Positions 1-7,462 of a stretch of DNA of 64,000 nucleotides are shown here, piece by piece. The DNA lies in NCBI RefSeq assembly GCF_048898065.1, contig NZ_JBLWFI010000002.1:124001-188000 (forward strand), read 5' to 3'. The position numbers and the translations under genes are program-made. The notes below the pieces were generated by a model, which saw only the letters and a list, made by a program, of their open reading frames with translations, was not told where the DNA came from and made no database searches. Source of the DNA: Tepidibacillus_B infernus (lineage in GTDB: Bacteria > Bacillota > Bacilli > Tepidibacillales > Tepidibacillaceae). Every line of letters starts with the position of its first letter. Positions within the stretch are counted from its first letter, which is position 1.

Positions 1-1
1 G

Positions 2-109
2 TTTTTCAAGTATGAAACGGAAAAAACATGGGAAAAGGCGTTGGAACTTGCCAATGGCATAAATCAGGAGCGCAAAGGCTTGTCAGAATTAGAGGATAAA
101 CTTTTTTAG
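2..109 (+). CDS. C-terminal end of an unrecognised protein (partial)
   Basis: An open frame enters from the left edge and ends at TAG 107-109. It gives 35 residues rich in K and E, ending SELEDKLF. I do not recognise the family. The next gene starts about 10 bases downstream behind an AGGGGTG Shine-Dalgarno sequence, so the two were probably co-transcribed. Only the frame and the spacing are seen; function is unknown. Confidence 0.4.
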   Translation, partial: FFKYETEKTWEKALELANGINQERKGLSELEDKLF

Positions 110-118
110 GGGTGAAGC

Positions 119-351
119 GTGTTGGAGAAGAAAATAAAGGAACTTACCCTTTTGCTTATGTATCTTACTTCATGGAACGAAGATATAGGACTCGGTGAAG
201 TTACAAGCACATGGAAAGATATCCCTTTGATACAATTAACGAATTAACAGATGAAGGCTTGATTTATGGAAGTCATCGTTCAAAGTCAGTGTCTTTTACT
301 GATGAAGGAATCAAGGCAGCAGAAGAATTAGTAAGGAAATATTTGAAATAA
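119..351 (+). pseudogene. DUF6429-like small protein, frameshifted
   Basis: Starting from GTG 119 (or TTG 122) the frame reads a helical start (EKKIKELTLLLMYLTSWNED) and then stops early at a TAA near 246. From about base 214 a second frame continues as YPFDTINELTDEGLIYGSHR and ends at TAA 349-351. Joined, the two halves resemble the DUF6429 family (W-K-x-Y-x-F-D followed by a helix-turn-helix-like stretch). A single lost base after TGGAAAGA explains the break. Function of the family is unknown. A sequencing error is the alternative to a real mutation. Confidence 0.55.
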
Positions 352-407
352 TCTATTTACCCAATTAAAATGTAATTGATATAATAAAGTAAAATGGGGA
401 AAATTTA

Positions 408-444
408 TGAAAGCGTTGACACTGTCTAAAAGTGAAGGTATACT
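408..444 (+). promoter_or_regulatory. cre site overlapping a sigma-A promoter (original licT promoter)
   Basis: TGAAAGCGTTGACA (408-421) fits the CcpA cre consensus TGWAANCGNTNWCA at every position. Its last six bases are the -35 box TTGACA (416-421), followed by a 17-base spacer and TATACT (439-444) as -10. The same 14 bases occur again in front of bglP (3455-3468). The IS inserted immediately after the -10 box now separates this promoter from licT by almost 2 kb. Confidence 0.8.
423..444 (+). repeat. Left copy of the 22-bp target duplication of the IS1634-family element
   Basis: The 22 bases starting TGTCTAAAAG and ending GGTATACT recur exactly at 2405-2426, on the other side of the element. 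Bases outside both copies differ. IS1634-family elements are known for long target duplications, so this is a target-site duplication. It contains the spacer and -10 box of the licT promoter but not its -35 or cre site. Confidence 0.85.
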
Positions 445-470
445 CTCATCTTTGACAGTTAAAAACTATA

Positions 471-516
471 AAAAGCTTGAAACCCCTGTATTTGCAATGG
501 GTTCAAGCTTTTTTTG
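471..516. terminator. Bidirectional hairpin terminator behind the IS1634 transposase
   Basis: AAAAAGCTTGAA pairs with TTCAAGCTTTTTTT around a GC-poor loop with CCC/GGG. It lies just past the 3' end of the minus-strand transposase and inside the left end of the IS. It also faces transcripts entering from the split licT promoter at 416-444, so it should stop read-through toward licT. Confidence 0.7.
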
Positions 517-541
517 TATTCTAAAAAAGTGAGTAATTTTT

Positions 542-2254
542 TTATTTTTTAGTCGTGCTCAAAATTTTTTTCATCTGTGTCTTTTTGATAATCTCGTAAT
601 CTGTTCGAAAGCCAAAAGTCTCATGCAGCGTATCTGTAAAATCAGTTCTTGTGTAGGTTGGTATATATCCCTCGCCCTTGATCTCATAGAAATTCATGTC
701 TCTCAATCCGTTGACGATTTCACTGCATGTAAATTTATCTCCTAGTTTCTTTTCCAATAATCGATAAATGATGAGTGACATAAAACAGGTTGTAAAATGT
801 GCTTTAATTCTATCCTCGCGACTTAAGTACACAGGTCGGGCTTTAAACTCGCTTTTCATGATCCGGAAACATTCTTCAATCTCCCAGCGTCGCTGGTTAA
901 TCCGTATGATTTCCTGAGCACTACCTTCGAGGTTCGTACAAACGGCATAAAATCCGTCATAGGCTTCTTCGGCAACGATGGTTTCGTTATTTAATTCATA
1001 GAGTTCATTGTCCGCTATTTCGCCATCAGAAGTACAGCTGGTTTTCTTAATAAAACGTTTATAGTCGTTCTGATTGCTTTTGGAAATTTTAGTTGGGTTC
1101 GAATCGAGTAATTTCTGAGCACGTTCGATTTGTGAATTACGAATTTGTCGTTGATAGTTTTTGTACTTAATGGAATAAGTGACAATCAGTTTTTGTTCTA
1201 GGCCGTTTTCTTTAATCCAGCGTTCTTTAAAGAAGTATTTGTCTTTATAAATTTCCTCGTCAAGCTGGGTGATATCATAAGTTTTATCATGATCTACAAG
1301 GCGCCAGCCTTTTGAATCAAGAGCCCATTCTTTTAGATGCTTTTTTAGCTTTTTAATCGATTGGGTTGTGATAAATGCGCGTTCGCCTTCGTTGTTGAAC
1401 CTTCTGTTCTTTTCAGAAGCCAGACCGGCATCTGTACAGACAACAAATTTGGAAAGTTTGAAATCAGAAAGTATTTTTTTCTCTAAGGGTTTAAGCGTAA
1501 TCTGTTCATTTGTGTTGCCGTTATTGAGACTAAAAGCAAGAGGAATGCCATCTCCGTCCATGAACAGCTCCATTTGGATGATCGGGTTCGGTCGATGTTC
1601 TTTTGAAGCGCCATACTGTTTAAGGCCATCTTCTTGTTCAATTTCAAAGAAATAATTGGTACAGTCATAATAGAGAATACCCGTGTTTCTCTTTGAAATT
1701 TTGAGACTGTTTCTATAAAGAGAAGACTGAATGAAGTCCATTTCTTTGGAAATGACTTCAAGCGCTCTGTACACATGCTGCAATTCAAAGTCAGTTTGTT
1801 CAATGAACTTTGAGGAATGCTTATAGGTAGCGAGTTTGGAAGAAGGAAAAAGGATCCGTCCGTAAAGGAGCCGTGAGAAGATAGCATTCAGGTCAAAAGA
1901 GAACTTATATTTTTTTGATATCTCAGCGGAACCCTTGTGAAGATTAAGTTCGTGATAGATTTGCTGGAAAAAAAGATAACCGCCATTGAAGAAGTGTTGT
2001 TGATCTTTGGAAATCACTTTGGATGGCGAGTATTTAACGATGACTTCTCGCGATTGCTCTTTCTCTTTTTTGTTAAGCTCTTCTATGTATGATTTAGCCC
2101 ATTCAATAGGGTCGCGCCCATTTAGTTTTTGCTGTAATTCAGCAAGCGTTCCTAACTTTTCAACAACTTTTGTGGAACGCTTACCGTTTTCGTAAACAGA
2201 TTGTATAACATAAAGTGAAGTAGCATTTTTAGATTTGGATATACTAAGTCGCAT
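542..2254 (-). CDS. IS1634-family transposase
   Basis: 570 residues from ATG 2254, preceded by GGAAGGGG; an upstream TTG at 2272 is less likely. This is a DDE transposase of the IS4/IS1634 group. Visible landmarks are the early segment VVEKLGTLAEL, the first-Asp region ILYYDCTNYFFE, the second-Asp region VVCTDAGLAS, and the C-terminal YREK-like glutamate segment QRRWEIEECFRIMKSEF. Length and landmarks suit an intact enzyme. It is the only gene of the element. Confidence 0.9.
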   Translation of the reverse strand: MRLSISKSKNATSLYVIQSVYENGKRSTKVVEKLGTLAELQQKLNGRDPIEWAKSYIEELNKKEKEQSREVIVKYSPSKVISKDQQHFFNGGYLFFQQIYHELNLHKGSAEISKKYKFSFDLNAIFSRLLYGRILFPSSKLATYKHSSKFIEQTDFELQHVYRALEVISKEMDFIQSSLYRNSLKISKRNTGILYYDCTNYFFEIEQEDGLKQYGASKEHRPNPIIQMELFMDGDGIPLAFSLNNGNTNEQITLKPLEKKILSDFKLSKFVVCTDAGLASEKNRRFNNEGERAFITTQSIKKLKKHLKEWALDSKGWRLVDHDKTYDITQLDEEIYKDKYFFKERWIKENGLEQKLIVTYSIKYKNYQRQIRNSQIERAQKLLDSNPTKISKSNQNDYKRFIKKTSCTSDGEIADNELYELNNETIVAEEAYDGFYAVCTNLEGSAQEIIRINQRRWEIEECFRIMKSEFKARPVYLSREDRIKAHFTTCFMSLIIYRLLEKKLGDKFTCSEIVNGLRDMNFYEIKGEGYIPTYTRTDFTDTLHETFGFRTDYEIIKKTQMKKILSTTKK

Positions 2255-2451
2255 AACCACAACCCCTTCCAATCCCTTATATTATAACACATTACCCAAA
2301 ATTACGCACTAGAAATTGAAAAAAATTTGACATTTTTTCAATAAAAAAACCCTGTTTTCAAGGCTTGCAGAGATTTTTATATAAAAGCAAGTGTCAAAGA
2401 CCCGTGTCTAAAAGTGAAGGTATACTGAAATCAAATTAATAAATATTATTT

Positions 2452-2551
2452 AGGGTTGTTACTGGTACGCAGGCAAAACCTAAGTCACTAAATTTTTTAA
2501 GATCAAAACTGATCTTATTTATTTTGTTATGACTTAGGTTATTTTTATTCA
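2452..2551 (+). promoter_or_regulatory. RAT antiterminator and terminator in the licT leader
   Basis: AGGGTTGTTACTGG followed by GCAGGCAAAACC is the classic ribonucleic antiterminator sequence bound by BglG/SacY/LicT proteins. It overlaps the 5' arm of a terminator whose stem is AACCTAAGTCA with TGACTTAGGTT, with a small inner hairpin and a U-rich end at about 2551. Antiterminator binding would stabilise the RAT hairpin and prevent the terminator, so licT was autoregulated. Because the IS split the promoter, this leader may now be transcribed only from a weak or IS-borne promoter. Confidence 0.9.
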
Positions 2552-2614
2552 AAAAGATTTTTTTCATAAATTTATTTAATCGTTTGCAATCAGTAAAGAG
2601 AGGAGGGAAATCCT

Positions 2615-3445
2615 ATGAAAATAGCAAAAGTTATTAACAATAATGTTGTAAGCGTTATTCAAAATGGCGAAGAATTAGTTATTATGGGAAGAGGAATTGC
2701 TTTTCAGAAAAAACCTGGTGAAGAAGTGGAAAAAGAGAAGATTCAAAAAATCTTTGCTTTAAAGAATAAACAAACATCGGATAACTTTAAAATGCTGATT
2801 CGTGAAGTACCTATTGAGCTAATGGTTGTAGTCGAAGAAATTATTCAATATGCCAAAAACATATTAGAAAAAAATTTAAACGAGAACATTTATGTTTCTT
2901 TAACTGACCATATTAATTTCGCAATGGAACGGCATCAAAAAGGAGCACAGATAAAAAATTCATTATTATGGGAAATTAAGCATCTCTATAAAGAAGAATT
3001 TTTAATAGGATTAAAAGCATTAGAACAAATAAATGAAAAGTTTAATATTTCTTTACCTGAAGATGAAGCAGGTTTCATCGCTATTCATATCATTACTGCA
3101 GAAATGAATGAAGATGTTACAAATACGATGAATATTACTAAATTCATTCAACAAATCATTAATATCGTCAAGTATCATTTTAAAGTGGAATTCGATGAAG
3201 ATTCTTTAAACTATTATCGATTTATTACCCATTTAAAGTTTTTCGCCCAAAGGGTTTTTAAAGGAACCCATTATGAAAACGATGATGATTATTTATATAT
3301 TATGATTAAACAAAAGCACAAAGAAGCAGCAAGATGTACTGAAAAGATTAAGGATTATATTAAAAAAGAATATAACCATGATCTAACGAATGAAGAAATG
3401 TTATATTTAACGATTCATATTGAACGGGTAGTCAATAGAAATTAA
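2615..3445 (+). CDS. licT: LicT-type transcriptional antiterminator
   Basis: 276 residues with a good RBS (GAGAGGAGGG). The N-terminal CAT RNA-binding domain (about residues 1-55, MKIAKVINNNVVSV, GRGIAFQKKPGE) is followed by PRD1 (about 65-170, with FIAIHI) and PRD2 (about 170-276, with LYLTIHIERV). The PRD histidines are the usual HPr/EII phosphorylation sites. The protein binds RAT sequences in nascent RNA; three RATs lie in this locus, at 2452, 3521 and 3696. bglP and bglH follow on the same strand, the classic licT-bglP-bglH arrangement of Bacillus for aryl-beta-glucosides. Confidence 0.93.
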   Translation: MKIAKVINNNVVSVIQNGEELVIMGRGIAFQKKPGEEVEKEKIQKIFALKNKQTSDNFKMLIREVPIELMVVVEEIIQYAKNILEKNLNENIYVSLTDHINFAMERHQKGAQIKNSLLWEIKHLYKEEFLIGLKALEQINEKFNISLPEDEAGFIAIHIITAEMNEDVTNTMNITKFIQQIINIVKYHFKVEFDEDSLNYYRFITHLKFFAQRVFKGTHYENDDDYLYIMIKQKHKEAARCTEKIKDYIKKEYNHDLTNEEMLYLTIHIERVVNRN

Positions 3446-3454
3446 TCTTTCGAA

Positions 3455-3491
3455 TGAAAGCGTTGACATAATCATTTATGCATGATAATAT
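3455..3491 (+). promoter_or_regulatory. cre site overlapping the bglPH promoter
   Basis: TGAAAGCGTTGACA (3455-3468) is a second perfect cre site, again containing a -35 box TTGACA (3463-3468), with a 17-base spacer and TAATAT (3486-3491). It follows the licT stop codon by about 10 bases. This gives bglPH its own catabolite-repressed promoter, so the operon can survive loss of the upstream licT promoter. Confidence 0.8.
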
Positions 3492-3520
3492 CAGAATATA
3501 AATTGAATACCCTAATTTTT

Positions 3521-3596
3521 TAGGATTGTTACTGGTCAAGCAGGCAAAACCTAAATTGTGATCCTCAATAGAGGTGTGCAATTTAGGTTTTTTTAT
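3521..3596 (+). promoter_or_regulatory. First RAT/terminator upstream of bglP
   Basis: TAGGATTGTTACTGG followed by GCAGGCAAAACCTA is a full RAT motif. Its 3' part is the 5' arm of a terminator, AACCTAAATTG with CAATTTAGGTT followed by TTTTTTTATT. It is the LicT target of the bglPH transcript that starts near 3498. Confidence 0.9.
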
Positions 3597-3695
3597 TTAA
3601 CATTTCTTCTAGAGGCCTTCTGATCCGGACGGCAAGGCTTATAGAGTAACAACTTGAAAGGTGTAGTCATTTTTTAAAACTTAATAAATGAAATT

Positions 3696-3780
3696 CAGGG
3701 TTGTTACTGGTCAAGCAGGCAAAACCTGAGAAGGATAATAAGGCTTTTTGTGCCTACATCTTTTTCAGGTTATTTTTTAA
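3696..3780 (+). promoter_or_regulatory. Second, tandem RAT/terminator upstream of bglP
   Basis: CAGGGTTGTTACTGG followed by GCAGGCAAAACCTG forms another RAT about 175 bases after the first. It overlaps a terminator with arms ACCTGA and TCAGGT, an inner AGGC/GCCT hairpin and a TTATTTTTTAA tail just before bglP. RNA polymerase from the 3463 promoter must pass both switches. No separate promoter is evident in the roughly 100 bases between them. Confidence 0.85.
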
Positions 3781-3806
3781 GCATACTAAAAGGAGGTCAC
3801 TTTAAA

Positions 3807-5666
3807 ATGGACTATAAAAAAACAGCCAAAGAAATTCTTGAGTTAGTTGGAGGAGAGTCAAACGTTCAGAACGTGATTCATTGCATAACAAGATTACGTT
3901 TTAACTTAAAAAATAATAGTTTAGTTGACAGGGAAAATCTTGAAAAAATTCCGGGGGTAATGGGAATAAATGTGAGCGGGGATCAATTCCAGGTTATTAT
4001 CGGAAATGATGTTCCAAAAGTTTATCATGCACTTTTAGAAAACAGCTCGCTCAAAATAGAGAGTGGCCAGAAATCAAGAAAAAGCAAAAATGCTCTTAGC
4101 GCTATTTTTGATGTCATTTCTGGTACGTTTACACCGATCCTTCCGGCAATCGCTGGAGCAGGTATGATTAAAGGGTTGCTGGCTATCGCAATCTCAATTG
4201 GGTGGCTATCGGATAAGAGCCAGGTTTATACGATCTTAAATGCGATTGGAGACGGAGCCTTTTACTTCCTGCCTATTTTACTTGCAGTAAGCGCAGCAAG
4301 AAAATTTGGAAGTAACGTGTACGTTGCGGCAACAATCGGTGCTGCACTCTTACATCCATCGTTGACCGCATTGCTAGGTTCTGGTGAAAAGATAGAATTT
4401 TTAGGTCTTCCTGTAATCGCTGTTACCTACTCATCGACGGTCATTCCGATTCTTTTGGCGGTTTGGGTTTCGTCTTATGTTGAGAAGTGGATTGATCGAA
4501 TCATACCGAGCATGTTCAAGTTGATTCTTGTTCCGACGTTTACATTGCTCATCGTTGTACCAGCAACATTGATTGCAATTGGACCACTTGGTTCAATTAT
4601 TGGTAATTGGTTATCCTTAGGTGTAGGTGGACTTTTTGATTATGCAGGTATTGTAGCAGGATTGATTTTGGGGGGGACATGGTCACTTATCATTATAACA
4701 GGGATGCATTACGCGTTTTTGCCCATTGTAATGAACAATTTAACAACAAAAGGGTACGACGTGATTCTTCCATCCATGTTTTCAGCGAATATGGGTCAAG
4801 CGGGAGCCGCCTTTGCTGTTGCCCTCCGTTCAAAAAACAAATCGTTTAAATCTCTTGCTATGACAACAAGTTTAACAGCACTTATGGGGATTACGGAACC
4901 TGCGATGTATGGTGTAAATATGCGTTTGAAAAAGCCATTTATCGGTGCGCTGATTGGTGGTGCCGTAGGTGGAGCATATTATAGTGCAGTAGGAGTGAAA
5001 TATTTTATCCTTGGTGGTAACGTGGGATTACCTGGTATAGCATCTTTCATCGGTGATACATTTCTATTGGCTTTATTGGGTCTACCGATTGCTTTTGTCG
5101 CAGCTGCATTGGCAACCTTCTTAATGGGATTCGAGGATATTAAAAGTGAAAATGAAAGCTATGACAATACGAACTTTACAACTGTAGCATCTACGAGCAA
5201 ACCATTAGTTGTTGCAGCAGAACAAATATATAGTCCTTTAAAAGGAGAGGTTAAAGCCTTAAGTGAAGTAAAGGATAAGACTTTCTCCAGTGAAATCATA
5301 GGAAAAGGAATTGCCATTCAGCCTTCTGAAGGTATCGTCGTCTCACCTGTAACGGGTAGAGTCACAACTGTCTTTACTACCAAACATGCAATCGGTATTA
5401 CAAGTGAAAACGGGGCCGAAGTACTCATTCATGTGGGACTGGATACAGTAAAACTGGATGGAAGACATTTTATCGCGTATGTAAAAGATGGTGATTTTGT
5501 AAATGTTGGGGATACCCTTGTCACTTTTGACATGGAAGCGATCAAAGCAGAAGGCTATGATTTAATCACCCCTGTCATTATTACGAATCCAGGAAATTAC
5601 AAGGAAATCAAACTTATTAAAGAAGGAAGAGTAAACAGTGGGGAAATTGTTTTAGCACTACAATAA
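3807..5666 (+). CDS. bglP: PTS beta-glucoside-specific transporter EIIBCA
   Basis: 619 residues from ATG 3807, preceded by AAAGGAGGTC; an in-frame start at 3750 lies in the terminator tail and is unlikely. Domain order is EIIB (about 1-85, phospho-cysteine C26 in VIHCITRLRF), EIIC (about 100-455, about ten membrane segments, GITEPAMYGVN signature) and EIIA (about 475-619, phospho-histidine H542 in VLIHVGLD). It imports and phosphorylates aryl-beta-glucosides at the membrane. Together with LicT it usually sets LicT activity by phosphorylation. All key residues are present. Confidence 0.94.
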   Translation: MDYKKTAKEILELVGGESNVQNVIHCITRLRFNLKNNSLVDRENLEKIPGVMGINVSGDQFQVIIGNDVPKVYHALLENSSLKIESGQKSRKSKNALSAIFDVISGTFTPILPAIAGAGMIKGLLAIAISIGWLSDKSQVYTILNAIGDGAFYFLPILLAVSAARKFGSNVYVAATIGAALLHPSLTALLGSGEKIEFLGLPVIAVTYSSTVIPILLAVWVSSYVEKWIDRIIPSMFKLILVPTFTLLIVVPATLIAIGPLGSIIGNWLSLGVGGLFDYAGIVAGLILGGTWSLIIITGMHYAFLPIVMNNLTTKGYDVILPSMFSANMGQAGAAFAVALRSKNKSFKSLAMTTSLTALMGITEPAMYGVNMRLKKPFIGALIGGAVGGAYYSAVGVKYFILGGNVGLPGIASFIGDTFLLALLGLPIAFVAAALATFLMGFEDIKSENESYDNTNFTTVASTSKPLVVAAEQIYSPLKGEVKALSEVKDKTFSSEIIGKGIAIQPSEGIVVSPVTGRVTTVFTTKHAIGITSENGAEVLIHVGLDTVKLDGRHFIAYVKDGDFVNVGDTLVTFDMEAIKAEGYDLITPVIITNPGNYKEIKLIKEGRVNSGEIVLALQ

Positions 5667-5721
5667 CATCAATGGGAGGACTTTCCTCTCATAAATTATA
5701 TTTTGTTTGAGGTGAAAAGAT

Positions 5722-7164
5722 ATGACGATGAATCAAAAAAGGTTCCCTGAAGGATTTCTATGGGGTGGAGCGACAGCCGCCAACCAGATTGAAGGCGCCT
5801 TTCAAGAAGAGAGTAAAGGCTTGAGTATTGCGGATGTCCTTCCAGGAGGAAAAGTAAGGCTTAACGTTCTTTCAGAGCCAGGTTTTAACTTTGAAATTGA
5901 TCCTGATAAAGTTTATCCAAACCATGAAGGGATCGATTTCTACCATCGATACAAAGAAGATATTGCATTGTTTGCAGAAATGGGATTCAAAGCATTCAGA
6001 ATGTCCATTGCATGGACAAGGATCTTCCCAAAAGGAGATGAACTTGAGCCAAACGATGAAGGTCTTGCATTTTATGACCGTGTATTTGATGAGCTTCACA
6101 AGTATGGGATTGAGCCAGTTGTAACGATTTCACATTATGAAATGCCTGTCCATTTGGTTAAAGAATATGGCGGTTGGCGAAACCGTAAAGTCGTCACTTT
6201 CTTTGAAAGGTATGTATATGCCATTTTCAAGCGTTATAAAGATAAAGTGAAATATTGGATGACATTTAATGAAATCAACAGCGGATTAATTATGCCGATT
6301 ATGGGCTTAGGCTTCTCAATCCAAACCGAAGAGGATCGTTACAAGCCGACGTTTCAAGCTTTCCACCACCAATTTATAGCTAGTGCGATTGCAGTAAAAG
6401 CGTGTCATGAAATCATTCCCGATTCAAAAATTGGAAACATGATCCTTTTCGCACCCGTTTATTCTTACGATTCAAATCCTGAAAATGTTCTGTTTGCCCT
6501 CCACGAAGAACAACTTTTTAACTACTATTGTGCAGATGTACAGGTAAAAGGAGAATATCCGGCGTTTGTAAAAAACTATTTTAAAAGGCATGGAATTGAA
6601 CTGGAAATTGAAGAGGGAGATCTCGAATTACTTAAAGTAGGAACCGTAGATTATATTGGTTTTAGCTATTATATGTCCCGCACAGAGAAGAAAGAAAAGA
6701 CAGCTGAAGAAAAGGCCCAGGGGAACATTATGTCAGGTGTCAGAAATCCATTTTTAAAAGCCAGTGATTGGGGATGGGAAATTGACCCGATTGGCCTCCG
6801 CATTTCATTAAACAAACTTTATGACCGTTACGAGGTACCTCTATTTGTTGTTGAAAATGGTCTTGGCGCATATGATAGGGTTGAAGAAGATGGAAGTATT
6901 AAAGATGATTACCGTATCGATTACCTTCGTGAGCATATTAAAGCCATTCGTGAGGCAATTCATGAAGATGGTATTGACGTAATGGGATACACAAGTTGGG
7001 GCTGCATCGACCTAGTGAGTGCATCAACGGGAGAAATGTCAAAACGTTATGGTTACATCTATGTTGATAAGCATGATGATGGAAGTGGTACACTCGAACG
7101 TAAGAAAAAAGAATCTTTCTTCTGGTATAAAAACGTGATTGAAACGAATGGTGAAAGTCTTTAA
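5722..7164 (+). CDS. bglH: 6-phospho-beta-glucosidase, GH1
   Basis: 480 residues, 55 bases after bglP, with RBS GAGGTGAAAAG. GH1 landmarks are the N-terminal FLWGGATAANQIEGA, the acid/base E184 in TFNEIN and the nucleophile E378 in VVENGLG. The C-terminal KRYGYIYVDKHDDGSGTLER region is typical of phospho-glycoside members. It cleaves the phosphorylated beta-glucosides delivered by BglP in the cytoplasm. The TAA stop at 7162-7164 touches the end of IS110 copy A, which separates the gene from a terminator-like hairpin at 8806-8835. Confidence 0.94.
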   Translation: MTMNQKRFPEGFLWGGATAANQIEGAFQEESKGLSIADVLPGGKVRLNVLSEPGFNFEIDPDKVYPNHEGIDFYHRYKEDIALFAEMGFKAFRMSIAWTRIFPKGDELEPNDEGLAFYDRVFDELHKYGIEPVVTISHYEMPVHLVKEYGGWRNRKVVTFFERYVYAIFKRYKDKVKYWMTFNEINSGLIMPIMGLGFSIQTEEDRYKPTFQAFHHQFIASAIAVKACHEIIPDSKIGNMILFAPVYSYDSNPENVLFALHEEQLFNYYCADVQVKGEYPAFVKNYFKRHGIELEIEEGDLELLKVGTVDYIGFSYYMSRTEKKEKTAEEKAQGNIMSGVRNPFLKASDWGWEIDPIGLRISLNKLYDRYEVPLFVVENGLGAYDRVEEDGSIKDDYRIDYLREHIKAIREAIHEDGIDVMGYTSWGCIDLVSASTGEMSKRYGYIYVDKHDDGSGTLERKKKESFFWYKNVIETNGESL

Positions 7165-7174
7165 TAATAACCTC

Positions 7175-7440
7175 CATTCCGCCGCTAGCGCTGGCGGCAC
7201 AAATAGTAATGAAAAATGGTGTGCGGCTTTCACCACTTTGCTATGATTAACTTAAGGAGAAGATATACTACAAAGCACGGCGAGGTGAGTCGTAGATTAC
7301 TTCTCAGTTCAAAACAGTATAATAACCAGTGTAAGAATCATCTTTCAAGCACAAATAAGTGGTTCTATAAGACCGCACGCTAATCATTGTTTTAGCTCTT
7401 TGTTAAATGTGTGATGGTTCAGTCAATGTCTTCTTCCTCC
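7175..7440 (+). ncRNA. Candidate bridge RNA region of IS110 copy A
   Basis: Between the left end and the transposase are about 270 bases without a plausible gene. They contain a strong GC hairpin (CCGCCGCTAGCGCTGGCGG), then other short inverted stretches. IS110-group recombinases are known to use a structured bridge RNA made from this long left-end noncoding region to pair with target and donor DNA. Position and length fit. Exact RNA ends, loops and guides were not established here. Confidence 0.5.
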
Positions 7441-7462
7441 AATTATGAAAGGAGGCTGTGCC

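Larger units (their letters stand above)
445..2404. mobile_element. IS1634-family insertion sequence, about 1.96 kb
   Basis: The element is bounded by the exact 22-bp duplication at 423-444 and 2405-2426. Its ends carry imperfect inverted repeats: TCTTTGACAGTT inside the left end and, in reverse complement, TCTTTGACACTT inside the right end. It encodes one full-length transposase on the minus strand. The element looks intact and, because the duplication is still perfect, recent. It lies in the 5' control region of licT. Confidence 0.85.

Noticed and set aside
5872..7236. Open frames opposite bglH
   Set aside because: Shadows of a well-supported GH1 gene without own RBS or motif.
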